The notes: generated by a model from the letters alone, not told the origin. 64,000 bases of DNA from Hyphomicrobiales bacterium (GCA_002400845.2 NVRK02000015.1:62001-126000); one strand, 5' to 3'; counted from the first letter of the stretch, positions 37,349 to 46,438 are shown. Program-made: numbers and translations.

Positions 37349-39520
37349 TTATTTCTCATCTTTCTTCTTCAGCGCAAGATGTGCCACAACATTTTCGATC
37401 ATTCGAAGACCAGCATCACCGCCCAAACTCATGATAGATTCTGGGTGAAACTGAACCGCAGCAACGCGTTCAGTTTTATGCTCAATGCCCATTATCACAC
37501 CATCATCGGTCAGTGCTGTAACATCAAAAACAGATGGCAATCTTGCAGGATCAGCAAATATTGAGTGGTATCTCCCGACCGTAATATCTTCCCCTAATCC
37601 AGAAAACACACTGCCAGCTTTAATTACCCTGATGCGAGATGGCTTGCCGTGCATGGGAACAGCCAACTGCCTTAACGAGCCACCAAAAGCTTCTGTTAAT
37701 GCTTGCAAACCAAGACAAACTCCAAATAGGGGTATTTCACGGCTACGTACTTTGGCAATGGTCGCCTTACAATCAAAATCTTTTGGCGAACCAGGCCCAG
37801 GTGATAAAACAACAAGATCAGGAGAAAATTTGTCAATCACATCTTCGCTCAATGGCGAGCGAACCGTCATCACCTCAGCACCGGTTTGGCGGAAATAGTT
37901 CGCCAAAGTATGCACAAAACTATCTTCATGATCGACAAGCAAAATCTTACAGCCAAGACCAACTTGCGCAGAAGCACGTGTACGACTATCCGCATTTGTT
38001 TTACCAGCGTCACGTACAGCTGCAAGCATTGCAGATGCTTTTAATTCTGTTTCTGCTTCTTCGTCATCAGGGTCAGAATCAAACAGCAGAGTAGCCCCAG
38101 CACGCACCTCTGCAATACCATCTTTCAAACGAACGGTACGCAAAGTAAGTCCAGTATTCATGTCACCATTGAAGTTTATCATTCCAATTGCACCGCCATA
38201 CCAAGCACGCGGGCTTTTTTCATTTTGTTCAATATAACGCATCGCCCAAAGCTTTGGCGCACCCGTTACCGTAACAGCCCATGCATGGGTTAAGAACGCA
38301 TCAAAAGCATCCATTCCATCGCGTAATCTACCCTCAATATGGTCTACTGTATGAATGAGTTTAGAATACATTTCTATTTGGCGACGGCCAATTACCCTAA
38401 CGCTGCCAGCTTCGCAAACACGAGATTTATCATTGCGATCCACATCAGAACACATGGTAAGTTCAGACTCGTCTTTTTTCGAGTTCAGCAATTTTAATAT
38501 CTGTTCACTGTCTTCAATCGCATCATTTCCACGACGAATTGTACCTGATATCGGACATGTCTCTACACGTCGTCCCTTCACACGCACAAACATTTCTGGC
38601 GAGGCACCAATAAGATATTCATTCTTACCAAGATTGATAAAAAACGAATAAGGCGATGGATTTAGGCTTTTCAACTTTCGTGAAATATCAGACGGTTTCG
38701 TCGTGCACTGTTCGTAAAAAGTTTGCCCTGGTACCACCTCGAACAAGTCCCCGCGCTTAAATTTTTCTTTAACCCGCTCAACTAATTTTGCATATTCACC
38801 TGGCTTATGGTCACCGCGCGGCGGCGTCACTTCGCTCACCGTAAACGGCACGTCAGGCGTATCACGCGAAAGCCCTTCGGTAGATTTCCCATCAACCACA
38901 AATTCGTAGCGATCATGCCAAGCGATCGCTTGATGGTGATCGACAACTAATATTTCATCAGGTAAAAATAAGACAAGATCACGATCGCCATCAGCGCGTT
39001 TTAGCTTTTGCTCAATTGCTTCAAATTGGAAAACTAAATCATAACCAAAAGCACCAAAAAGACCAAAGTTTTCGTCTACATCACTTCTAAACAAATCAAC
39101 AATTGCTCGAACAACAGAAAATACTGTGGGCGCGCGTGAACGCATTTCTTCAGATTCAATATGGCCAGCCTCTTTCACTTTTAAAGTAATAGAAGTTGCA
39201 TCAGATGAAAATGTTTCAACATGTTCGTGGTCTTTTAAACTTCTAGCAAATGCAGGAAGCAAAATCTCACCGCGTTTGTTATGAGCATAAATAGATAAGT
39301 TACGCCCTTGCGATTGAATGCTTATTGGCGGATCAACAATAGCAGTATCCCATCGGGTATAGCGCCCCGGATACTCATAGTTCGAAGACAGCACTGCGCC
39401 CATGCGGTTGTCTACACGCTCTAGCATGTTGCTAATGGCACTGGCATATTCAGCGGGTTTACTGCTACGGCTAATTTCGATGCCACCTGCACTGCGATAA
39501 CTAATTGGTTTTGATACCAT
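37349..39520 (-). CDS. trpE(G): Anthranilate synthase, fused components I and II
   Basis: 723 residues joining TrpE and TrpG in one chain, the form typical of rhizobia. Component I (about 1-505) has [59 protein letters not shown] and [18 protein letters not shown]-like [16 protein letters not shown]. Component II (about 525-715) has [47 protein letters not shown] (catalytic Cys) and [10 protein letters not shown] (catalytic His). It makes anthranilate from chorismate and glutamine. The gene follows a Trp-codon leader and attenuator. Confidence 0.97.
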   Translation of the reverse strand: MVSKPISYRSAGGIEISRSSKPAEYASAISNMLERVDNRMGAVLSSNYEYPGRYTRWDTAIVDPPISIQSQGRNLSIYAHNKRGEILLPAFARSLKDHEHVETFSSDATSITLKVKEAGHIESEEMRSRAPTVFSVVRAIVDLFRSDVDENFGLFGAFGYDLVFQFEAIEQKLKRADGDRDLVLFLPDEILVVDHHQAIAWHDRYEFVVDGKSTEGLSRDTPDVPFTVSEVTPPRGDHKPGEYAKLVERVKEKFKRGDLFEVVPGQTFYEQCTTKPSDISRKLKSLNPSPYSFFINLGKNEYLIGASPEMFVRVKGRRVETCPISGTIRRGNDAIEDSEQILKLLNSKKDESELTMCSDVDRNDKSRVCEAGSVRVIGRRQIEMYSKLIHTVDHIEGRLRDGMDAFDAFLTHAWAVTVTGAPKLWAMRYIEQNEKSPRAWYGGAIGMINFNGDMNTGLTLRTVRLKDGIAEVRAGATLLFDSDPDDEEAETELKASAMLAAVRDAGKTNADSRTRASAQVGLGCKILLVDHEDSFVHTLANYFRQTGAEVMTVRSPLSEDVIDKFSPDLVVLSPGPGSPKDFDCKATIAKVRSREIPLFGVCLGLQALTEAFGGSLRQLAVPMHGKPSRIRVIKAGSVFSGLGEDITVGRYHSIFADPARLPSVFDVTALTDDGVIMGIEHKTERVAAVQFHPESIMSLGGDAGLRMIENVVAHLALKKKDEK

Positions 39521-39570
39521 TATACTTTCCTAATTTACTCACTAAACACTATAAAATAGTAACCAGACAC

Positions 39571-39601
39571 AAAAAAGCCGCCCGGATCATATCCAGCGGC
39601 T
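39571..39601 (-). terminator. Attenuator terminator of trpE(G)
   Basis: On the minus strand AGCCGC pairs with GCGGCT, with an inner GGA/TCC, and TTTTTTG follows. It lies about 50 bases before the trpE(G) start and after the leader peptide. An upstream AGCGG (about 39633-39637) can instead pair with CCGCT of its 5' arm, and GCAGG at the end of the leader can pair with CCTTGC, which gives the 1:2, 2:3 and 3:4 helices of a standard trp attenuator. Confidence 0.85.
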
Positions 39602-39639
39602 CCAACTCATACACACAAATAGCATAGCAAGGACCGCTT

Positions 39640-39684
39640 TTAACGAACCTGCCACCACCAGTTTTTTGTGCAATAAATAATCAT
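39640..39684 (-). CDS. trpL: trp leader peptide
   Basis: 14 codons: MIIYCTKNWWWQVR, with three consecutive Trp codons at positions 9-11 and a TAA stop. It ends about 40 bases before the attenuator stem. trpE(G) of Sinorhizobium meliloti is known to be controlled by attenuation through a similar leader with tandem Trp codons, so homologous regulation is expected. The ribosome site is weak. Confidence 0.9.
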   Translation of the reverse strand: MIIYCTKNWWWQVR

Positions 39685-39770
39685 AGATGTATTGATAATG
39701 CCAATACACAATCAGTGCAATAGTAAATTTACATTGGTAAATTAATTCAATTAATTTAGATAAGTGGATC

Positions 39771-39899
39771 GGGAGATTCTCACCGGGCGGATTGGTTTGA
39801 ATCTCCCTTTCTCTTGTTACCCAGCCACAGTTCAATGCTAGCAAAGAACTGTCAGCTGGGTACACGTCGTTCTGAAAAATTAGCAGGGGGTCAGAACGT
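39771..39899 (-). ncRNA. Candidate structured RNA with three hairpins upstream of trpL
   Basis: Three stems lie in a row. Stem 1: GGGAGATTC (39771-39779) with GAATCTCCC (39799-39807), 9 bp. Stem 2: ACCCAGC plus ACAGTTC (39819-39833) with GAACTGT plus GCTGGGT (39846-39861), 14 bp broken by a small internal loop. Stem 3: ACG...TTCTGA (39864-39875) with TCAGAACGT (39891-39899). The minus strand is favoured because it shows an anti-Shine-Dalgarno-like CCCCCTGC loop and a possible TATACAT box near 39940. I cannot assign an Rfam family. It could be a free small RNA or the far 5' leader of trp. Confidence 0.5.
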
Positions 39900-40082
39900 C
39901 ATGTTTCGTTACACGAAGTTAACTTTAGCGCGTTTCTACACTATGTATAATCTTATAAGTTGCATAAGTAAACAAAACATTACAATCCTAAAATCATGAC
40001 ATTTCAAGCAATTGTTAAAAATATAACTGTAAATTCAACAACTTACCGATAGATTATTTCTACCAGATCAAAAATAACCACT

Positions 40083-40108
40083 CGCTAATAGGTTGCATTA
40101 AGCGAGCA
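40083..40108 (-). terminator. Possible terminator of the DUF2333 cassette
   Basis: CTCGCT and AGCGAG form a 6-bp stem, extended by AAT/ATT with one bulge. On the minus strand TGGTTATTTTTG follows. It lies about 60 bp past the DUF2333 stop. The rest of 39900-40166 shows no gene. Confidence 0.4.
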
Positions 40109-40166
40109 ATGTCAAGAAATACCTCAAACTGATTCGTTATCATTTAATGCAGAACTAAACAAAGTT

Positions 40167-41297
40167 CTAGTTCCTCAAAACATCACGCATTTCTGTAAGA
40201 TTGGCTCTTACGCGCAATAGATAAAACCCCATCGTCGCCAAGTGAGACGGCATAATCCAACTGGATTCTCCACCATTAGAGATGATTACCGGTTGAATAT
40301 TAAGGGCTGAACGCAATTGATCTTCACTACGCTCCCATACTTTTGTTAGTGAGCGGTCATTAAACACAGATTTAAAATCGCTACTCGCGCCAGACATCAT
40401 ACCATAATAAGCATATAATTGACCGTATGCGAACCAAAAGCGATCATCTGCTCTGGTATCAAACCAACCAGCATCGCTTTCTTCCATACGGCCGCGTAAA
40501 ATATCTGATGTCGAACCAATGGCACTGGCAATCTCATCTAAGAATTTTTGCAAATTATCTGCACGCGCATCAAACTGCGCCTCGCATTTAACCAAACTCT
40601 CATTGAATTTACCCAGCGATTCAATCGCTTCACGATATTTAGAAGGCGTCGAAATTTGCGGACCTTTTAAGCTCAAATACCAAGCATCTTCTGAATAATT
40701 CAATTGCTCACGCGCTTTTTGCAAATTGATGTCAATGCGAGATGTACCGCGAACACGGCCTAACGTATCGACAAATTGACGAGAGACACGACGCGCCGCT
40801 TCGTTAATGCCACGCTGAAAAGCCGCCTTATTATCAAAATAAGGTGTATTCTTCCAAGCAATACCAAAAAAGCCAAGCTTTGATGCCAGCATAGAAGGTG
40901 TCCAAGTATTTTGATTTACATTAAAATCTATCAAATCTTGCGTAACGGCTACAATATAAGATGGGCCACATACCGCACTGCCGTCCTCATTATCATTAAC
41001 AACACCATTAACAACAATTGGCTCACCTGGCTCGGTTGTAATTTCATCAAATTTATAAGCCGCTACATAATCAGGACTAAAACCAGTCCAACGCTGTGTT
41101 TGCCAAAAGAAACTTCCATACATGACCAACCAGCCAAGCAGTGTCACACCCAACACACCGCGTATTATCCAACCACGTTTAGTGTACCACTTACCCACTT
41201 GCACAAATGGCCACAAAATTGCGGCAATCACCAAGCCAATACCTCGGCCTACCATTTCAAAAATATTTTCAAAAAAATTCACTACAGGATCCAGCAT
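40167..41297 (-). CDS. DUF2333 family membrane protein
   Basis: 376 residues. Two hydrophobic stretches lie in the first 70 residues (IGLVIAAILWPFVQVG and WIIRGVLGVTLLGWLVMYGSFFW), then FSPDYVAAYKFD begins a large soluble domain of mostly helical character with RVSRQFVDTLGRVRGTSRIDINLQ. This pattern is DUF2333, of unknown function. Most of the protein should face the periplasm after the second helix. It is the last gene of the cassette 40167-47524 and starts 19 bp after DUF6638. Confidence 0.85.
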   Translation of the reverse strand: MLDPVVNFFENIFEMVGRGIGLVIAAILWPFVQVGKWYTKRGWIIRGVLGVTLLGWLVMYGSFFWQTQRWTGFSPDYVAAYKFDEITTEPGEPIVVNGVVNDNEDGSAVCGPSYIVAVTQDLIDFNVNQNTWTPSMLASKLGFFGIAWKNTPYFDNKAAFQRGINEAARRVSRQFVDTLGRVRGTSRIDINLQKAREQLNYSEDAWYLSLKGPQISTPSKYREAIESLGKFNESLVKCEAQFDARADNLQKFLDEIASAIGSTSDILRGRMEESDAGWFDTRADDRFWFAYGQLYAYYGMMSGASSDFKSVFNDRSLTKVWERSEDQLRSALNIQPVIISNGGESSWIMPSHLATMGFYLLRVRANLTEMRDVLRN

Positions 41298-41316
41298 CCC
41301 AATCTCCTAATAACCG

Positions 41317-42606
41317 CTAATTATATAACTGCGCCCGTAATCCGCTCTTATCACTAAAATAGGTATCGCGAATTGAATTAACAACAAACTCTCTATAGTT
41401 TTCTGGCCAGTCTGCATAGCGCTTATAAAAGCCTTGCTTGTTGAAAACAAATAAAGTCAAAAAATCAAACGGCATATATTCGCTCATCAACCTATTGGTC
41501 AGCCATAAGTCAGCATGATCTGGGTTCGCCCGAGAAACCATAAAACGATGCTCTGGCGAAATATCATCTAAATCAAATTCAGATCGCTTGCCCCAAAAAT
41601 TATCGCCCAATTTGTCTGCACGTTTTAAAATTTGAAGCGCGTCATGAGACTTAATCAATCTAGAATTTTGCTTCGCCCATGAATCAATTTTACGCGCAGA
41701 CATTTGGCCCAACTCTAAATCAGGTTCTTGACTCAACATCATTTTTAAAATTATCATTCTTGCGCGACGCTCCAACAGACCAGAACGCTTAATCCAAATT
41801 TGCCTAGGCGCTTCAACGCGTCTCGTTTTTAGTAAAAAGTCAAACACGCGTGCATGATCATTTATGTCAATATAAGCGACTTCCCAAGGGCGTGATTTTC
41901 GAAAACCTTTCGCACTTGGGTCTGCAATAACTGTTATTTGATCTTTATCGTTGAATACATAAACACCGCCAAAATGCGAGGTCCAAAACGCATCATGCCT
42001 AAACACCAATTCGTGCGGCAACAATTCGTTGGTGCGCACATCACCCGTAACCTTTGCCAAAGTCACCATCTTTTTAAGCATCGCATCATCGCGCCAAGCT
42101 TCTGGGTCTTTTTGCAATTTGTCGATCATCAATTGCAAATCAATGCGCTTACCCAAAATATTGCTCGGCGTTTGAAGTTGGAACTCTACTTCTTCAATAG
42201 CGAGCAAATCGTCAATGTCTTCAACTTTCAAAACACTGTCTTCAATCTCTCCATACAAAACGTCTTTGATGGTTAGCGCAAAAATCTCGCGCTTATTTTT
42301 ATCAAAGAAATTCAACATTAATTCTTCGGTGTTCGAAAATTGCGTATGCACGACAGGTAAAAACTCTTGATCTGGCGTTAGAATAATGAAGCGCCGATTC
42401 ACCCCATCAGGGTCCAAATATTCTGGGTTGCCCAAATCATGCGCTACCTCTGGCGAGTAGCCCGTCATATCAATAGAAAACTGCTCAAGCGTAATGGCCT
42501 TCAAGCCAAAGCCCTTCAGAGCTTTATTATAGCGCTCAATCAAATGTGGCTCATCTACGGTTAGTAGGTTACCAAATATGAGTTCATTTTCTAAAAGGCG
42601 TTTCAT
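41317..42606 (-). CDS. DUF6638 family protein
   Basis: 429 residues, soluble, without signal peptide. It begins MKRLLENELIFGNLLTVDEPHLIERYN and contains GLKAITLEQFSIDMTGYSPEVA and DVTGDVRTNELLPHELVFRHDAFWTSHFGG-like blocks. I recognise it as the DUF6638 family that accompanies the AAA+ ATPase of this cassette in rhizobia. No enzymatic motif is visible. In the usual arrangement it would follow the AAA+ gene directly; here about 690 bp with the DUF559 unit intervene. Confidence 0.8.
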   Translation of the reverse strand: MKRLLENELIFGNLLTVDEPHLIERYNKALKGFGLKAITLEQFSIDMTGYSPEVAHDLGNPEYLDPDGVNRRFIILTPDQEFLPVVHTQFSNTEELMLNFFDKNKREIFALTIKDVLYGEIEDSVLKVEDIDDLLAIEEVEFQLQTPSNILGKRIDLQLMIDKLQKDPEAWRDDAMLKKMVTLAKVTGDVRTNELLPHELVFRHDAFWTSHFGGVYVFNDKDQITVIADPSAKGFRKSRPWEVAYIDINDHARVFDFLLKTRRVEAPRQIWIKRSGLLERRARMIILKMMLSQEPDLELGQMSARKIDSWAKQNSRLIKSHDALQILKRADKLGDNFWGKRSEFDLDDISPEHRFMVSRANPDHADLWLTNRLMSEYMPFDFLTLFVFNKQGFYKRYADWPENYREFVVNSIRDTYFSDKSGLRAQLYN

Positions 42607-42650
42607 ATTTTATTTTTTACTTTCAATTAAATTTATTCACACTCATAATT

Positions 42651-42693
42651 ACCTCCCTCTCACTTGTGGGGAGGGACTGAGGGGTGGGGTATA
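42651..42693 (+). repeat. GC-rich palindromic repeat, copy A
   Basis: About 43 bp: ACCTCCCTCTCACTTGTGGG followed by GAGGGACTGAGGGGTGGGGT and ATA. It contains a CCTCCC/GGGAGG-type stem around a CACTTGTG centre and a G-rich 3' half. It is the same unit as copies B and C, and very unlike the AT-rich surroundings. It lies 11 bp past the DUF559 stop. Confidence 0.85.
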
Positions 42694-42703
42694 AAAATCA
42701 CAC

Positions 42704-43066
42704 TTACAACAACCCAGCTTCTCTTAATATTTCTTCGATACAACCATCAAATACATCTGTAATATCAGCACTAGAAAACCTAATCACTTTATATCCTTGT
42801 TCACGCAACCAAACATCACGTTTTTCATCATGCGCCATTTGTGAAGTCAACAAATGTTGATGTCCATCAACTTCTATTATCAACTTCAAATCATGGATTG
42901 CAAAGTCTGCAATATACTTTCCAATTGGCACTTGTTTACGAACATGTACCCCGTAATTTCTCTTCCACTGCCTAAGCTCTGCCCATAACGTCAGTTCTCC
43001 ATCACTCATATCCTTGCGCAATTTCCGCGCAAATTTAATAGTGTTCTTCGCAATGCCAGTGGGCAT
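42704..43066 (-). CDS. DUF559 endonuclease-like protein
   Basis: 120 residues from the ATG at 43066 (MPTGIAKNTIKFARKLRK), chosen because GGGGAG lies 7 bases upstream; an ATG at 43081 adds five residues. Core motifs are DMSDGELTLWAELRQW, VRKQVPIGKYIADFAIHDLKLIIEVDGHQH and GYKVIRFSSADI. The ADF...IIEVDG-Q pattern is the PD-(D/E)XK-type site shared with Vsr mismatch endonucleases. DUF559 genes are frequent beside short GC-rich repeats; this one is bracketed by inverted copies A and B. Biochemical role unknown; a mobile or repeat-linked nuclease is an inference. Confidence 0.9.
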   Translation of the reverse strand: MPTGIAKNTIKFARKLRKDMSDGELTLWAELRQWKRNYGVHVRKQVPIGKYIADFAIHDLKLIIEVDGHQHLLTSQMAHDEKRDVWLREQGYKVIRFSSADITDVFDGCIEEILREAGLL

Positions 43067-43093
43067 GCCTAAACTCCCCATTTCTTTTGTTTA

Positions 43094-43136
43094 ATACCCC
43101 CACCCTTAATCCCTCCCCACAGGTGGGAGGGAGATT
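43094..43136 (-). repeat. GC-rich palindromic repeat, copy B (inverted)
   Basis: The reverse complement of the unit in copy A: ATACCCCCACCCTTAATCCC, then TCCCCACAGGTGGGAGGGAG. It lies just upstream of the DUF559 start, so A and B form inverted ends with their TAT sides facing the gene and their CCTCCC-type sides outward. The A-to-B unit spans 42651-43136, 486 bp. Confidence 0.85.
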
Positions 43137-43243
43137 AGTGCGGTGCTTGAATTTAACGTTTTGTCAAAAATTCCAATTCGTATCTTAGCAATCCAGCATT
43201 CTATTTCGTAAATTTACACTCAGTTCTTCACCAAAATAAACAG

Positions 43244-43285
43244 CCTCCTTCCCCCTTGTGGGGAGGGATTGAGGGTGGGGGTATA
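43244..43285 (+). repeat. GC-rich palindromic repeat, copy C
   Basis: CCTCCTTCCCCCTTGTGGGG, then AGGGATTGAGGGTGGGGGTATA, in the same orientation as copy A. It lies 14 bp past the AAA+ ATPase stop. Copies B and C share GTGGGGAGGGATT and AGGGTGGGGGTAT, so they are closer to each other than to A. The stretch 43137-43243 between B and C is AT-rich and has no gene. Confidence 0.85.
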
Positions 43286-43298
43286 TCAATAAAAAGAC

Positions 43299-45209
43299 CT
43301 ACCCGCCCCACAAACCATTTTTCTTCATGTTATCTATTTGCTTCACCGCTTTTTCACGTTGGCGTTCGCGGCGAATGATATCGCCAACTGCCGCATTGTC
43401 AGATTTATCGGTATATCTAAATTCACTGTCTGCATAACGGTTAATCTCTTGCAGAACCATTTCCATCGTAAAGGGCGAACGCAATTCTGCGATCATATTT
43501 TTCTTCGTATCATAATCCAAATGCATAAACGTTTCAGGATTTTCAAACCACTCATCAGGCAAATCAATATCCATCGCCCGCATTTTAATCGCATCGGTAA
43601 TGTTCTTAATTGCGCGGCCCGTAAAGCGCGGCTCGGCAAGTTTAATCATATGAAGATACGTACCAATATCGTTCATGGTTTTTAGTTTGCCATGATCTGA
43701 CATGAACTTATCAAACACATTCAACAAGCCCTCTTCCTGCGGTTTGGCATGTTCGCCATAGGCTTCGCTCACGGCCTTTTCAATTTGTTGCGCTTCAAAC
43801 AAATCATGGTCTCCCAAGGGAATGTCGTGGTTCTTGCCAGCAAGTAAAGCAAAAATATCTACATAATCATCTTGTGTTTGCGGTCCATCAACAAGCCACC
43901 TTGCACCAGCACGTTGACGAAGTGCATCGTCTACATTTTCAGGATAATTAGAGAACATCCCAAACGAGCAATTGCCTCGAATTACCGTTGTGGCACCTGC
44001 AAAGCTTTCCATCAAAACCGCGGTCACTTCTTGCTGACCAGCAGATGCACGATCATCAGAACGTTTTGCGGCAACTTGGTCGATGTCATCCACCGTACCA
44101 AAACCAATGGTTTTAGGGTTTAAAACATTATTGATAAACTGCTTGCAGTTTTGTCCCGACTTACCTTGGTAAGATGAAATTTGATCTACACCAAAATTTT
44201 CATAAACAAAACCATAGCCAGCAACCTGGCAATAATCATTAATCATGCCAGCAATCATTTGAATAAGAATTGTCTTGCCAGTTCCGGGCGCACCATCGCC
44301 AATGAAGGTAAACACATATCCACCAAGCTCAACAAACGGATTAAGCTGACGATCAAAATCGTAAGCCATCATCATTTTGGCTTGTTTCATCGCTTGATAT
44401 TTTGCGATGTGATTGCCGATAATTTCATTCGGCTTTTTAAACTGCATTACAAGTGGCTTACGTTTACCACTTGGCGCAGTGTCAAAACCATTCAGTTCGA
44501 ACCCATCACTATCAAGCTTTAAATGCACTTCCTCAAACGGACCAAGCCCTGTAAAGCGTGCCTTGCGAGAAAACAAATCACCCAGCGCTTCATCTGCTGC
44601 CTCACGAATACGAACCAAAAGACTTGCATCATCATCGCTTGAAAGTGCCGCACCTTCTAAACAGGCTACCAATCCCTTAAGTGCATCTTGCGGCGTTGAA
44701 AAATCAAAGCTTGGCGCATCAACATCACTGGTCGCCTCGCCCGAACCTTCAATCATCTGCTTTAAATAGGCACTCGCGGTAAAAGCCGCCACATAAGCAC
44801 TGGCTTCCAGTAATCCGCGAAAACGATCTGCATCATCCCCCTTAAGCGGTGAAGAAGTGTTTTTCTTTTGCAACGCATCTAAGCCAGTTTGCTTGGCAAA
44901 TAAATCCGATACTGCCAAGGCCACAGCAATTGCACGGCGTGTTTTAAACAGCACATTATGTTGTGCAACAGACAGCATTTTGTCGCCTTTGCTAATGCTA
45001 GACAACGCTTTGGCAAGCTCCACATTTCTGCTGGAACGAGCACCTGCTGTATTGACGGTTTGAATAAACCTGCGCCTTGTGCCTGCAAGTTCCGTTTTGC
45101 TTTTACTTTTTGCAGCTTCTATTACCGCAACTTTTGTCACCAGACTTTGAGCAACCAAAATGTGCTTTTGAATATCTTCTTCACGCAGTGTTGTTAAACC
45201 AATATCCAT
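43299..45209 (-). CDS. AAA+ family ATPase of unknown function
   Basis: 636 residues. An N-terminal helical region of about 290 residues precedes the ATPase core. Walker A is GDGAPGTGKT at 304-313; the Walker B region is IGFGTVDDID at 368-377 (DD instead of DE). Arg-rich ALRQRAGARWLVDGP near 430 could hold the arginine finger, and AEPRFTGRAIKNITDAIK fits the lid helices. The ATPase architecture is MoxR/ClpX-like but I cannot place it in a named clade. It lies between the unknown protein 45223-46437 (13-bp gap) and the DUF559 unit. Confidence 0.88.
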   Translation of the reverse strand: MDIGLTTLREEDIQKHILVAQSLVTKVAVIEAAKSKSKTELAGTRRRFIQTVNTAGARSSRNVELAKALSSISKGDKMLSVAQHNVLFKTRRAIAVALAVSDLFAKQTGLDALQKKNTSSPLKGDDADRFRGLLEASAYVAAFTASAYLKQMIEGSGEATSDVDAPSFDFSTPQDALKGLVACLEGAALSSDDDASLLVRIREAADEALGDLFSRKARFTGLGPFEEVHLKLDSDGFELNGFDTAPSGKRKPLVMQFKKPNEIIGNHIAKYQAMKQAKMMMAYDFDRQLNPFVELGGYVFTFIGDGAPGTGKTILIQMIAGMINDYCQVAGYGFVYENFGVDQISSYQGKSGQNCKQFINNVLNPKTIGFGTVDDIDQVAAKRSDDRASAGQQEVTAVLMESFAGATTVIRGNCSFGMFSNYPENVDDALRQRAGARWLVDGPQTQDDYVDIFALLAGKNHDIPLGDHDLFEAQQIEKAVSEAYGEHAKPQEEGLLNVFDKFMSDHGKLKTMNDIGTYLHMIKLAEPRFTGRAIKNITDAIKMRAMDIDLPDEWFENPETFMHLDYDTKKNMIAELRSPFTMEMVLQEINRYADSEFRYTDKSDNAAVGDIIRRERQREKAVKQIDNMKKNGLWGG

Positions 45210-45222
45210 AACTTTCTCCGCT

Positions 45223-46437
45223 CTACATATCTCTTAAAATTTGTTTGCCCGAAATGACATGCCGCTTATAGCCATCAAAAATTTCGTCTGCTTTGCCAGA
45301 AGCAAATATGGCTTGATAGGCTTCGTGCGGTACAATGGCGTGTCGCTCGAAACTACTCACTCCTTGGCGCGCGCAATCAAGATTATCTGTGTTGATGTAA
45401 AATTCTTCACGCGCTGGATCACCACCCCACAAGCCCCACTTAGCTGGCTTTTCATTGACAGAAATTAATTCCTGCAATGTCCAAGTGAGCAACCATTGGT
45501 TCTCTGGTTTTTTAATCTTCTTTAAAATTTTATCAACGGTCTTGCCGTTGACTGTAATGTCAGAATGATAAAACGGACCAAGCACAAATCGACGTAATTG
45601 CTTGGGATGCAAATGGTCAAAATCATGATCCATAGCAGTCGCAATAGTAGAAAGCGTTAGTGAATAAGACGAATTCTTTTCGCAAAAAGTATCAAACGCA
45701 TTGGCAAGTTTCGGGTTCAATAAACCGTCAATTGGCAACGGAATATCAAGGTCTTTATCCAAACGACCATTCTTGCCAACCATCATTTTCATCAAGTCTT
45801 CAGAGCTGTCTTCAATCACCGCCATATACACCATTGGTAAATTGGCCGCGCCATCAAAATAGCCCCAATGGACAACGTAATATGGACGCCCTGTTTTTTT
45901 ATTCACCGACACTTTTATAGTGCGAGGCAAAACTAAGGGCGAAAAATGCTTACCATCAACCAATGTCTCTAAATAACGACGCTCAGCAATTTGGTTTTGC
46001 AACTCTAATGGAAACTTCTTTTGACTTAAAATAAAATCAACCATACCAGCGCGAAGGGTTTCCTCATCATCAATTGACGAAAGCCTCTCTTGTGCGGTTT
46101 CCAAATCATTTTCCAATGCCAACACATTTTGAAAGAGAGGAAATCCGCTTTCTGATTGTGACACACGAAACTTAGAAGCAAACGACATGCGATGCTCCCA
46201 GCTTTCAAGCGACCCATACAGTCGCTTGATATATTCAGAGACAACCGCGCCTACCAAACCATGTTGATAAAGCGGAGATTGCTCTTCTTTTAAATAAGTC
46301 TCTAACCCACCAAGAGCCGCATTCATCGCTTTAAAATAACGATCAATTACTTTTCCCTTTTTAGAGGTGGGTTTTTTAGGCGCAGTTTTAACCGCGCCTT
46401 TTTTAGATTCTGACTTTGCAGTTGTTTTGGCAGTCAT
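45223..46437 (-). CDS. Conserved protein of unknown function (AAA+ cassette)
   Basis: 404 residues. The first 28 residues are Lys/Ala/Thr-rich and low in complexity (TTAKSESKKGAVKTAPKKPT). The remainder is soluble with GGLETYLKEEQSPLYQHGLVG, GRPYYVVHWGYFDGAANLPMVYMAVIED and WLLTWTLQELISVNEKPAKWG. I see no catalytic motif, signal peptide or membrane helix. It sits 1 bp from the coiled-coil gene and 13 bp from the AAA+ gene, so the three are almost certainly cotranscribed and may form one complex. Confidence 0.75.
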   Translation of the reverse strand: MTAKTTAKSESKKGAVKTAPKKPTSKKGKVIDRYFKAMNAALGGLETYLKEEQSPLYQHGLVGAVVSEYIKRLYGSLESWEHRMSFASKFRVSQSESGFPLFQNVLALENDLETAQERLSSIDDEETLRAGMVDFILSQKKFPLELQNQIAERRYLETLVDGKHFSPLVLPRTIKVSVNKKTGRPYYVVHWGYFDGAANLPMVYMAVIEDSSEDLMKMMVGKNGRLDKDLDIPLPIDGLLNPKLANAFDTFCEKNSSYSLTLSTIATAMDHDFDHLHPKQLRRFVLGPFYHSDITVNGKTVDKILKKIKKPENQWLLTWTLQELISVNEKPAKWGLWGGDPAREEFYINTDNLDCARQGVSSFERHAIVPHEAYQAIFASGKADEIFDGYKRHVISGKQILRDM

Positions 46438-46438
46438 A

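Noticed and set aside
39587-39865. 92-codon minus-strand frame, and a mini-frame MSWSRWI, across the trp attenuator
   Set aside because: The long frame runs through the stems and the structured element. The MSWSRWI frame contains two Trp codons but is itself part of the terminator arm, and the upstream WWW leader is the better sensor.
42651-43285. CRISPR-like reading of the three repeats
   Set aside because: Copies are in mixed orientation, with unequal spacers of 400 and 107 bp, and one spacer is a gene. No cas gene is present.
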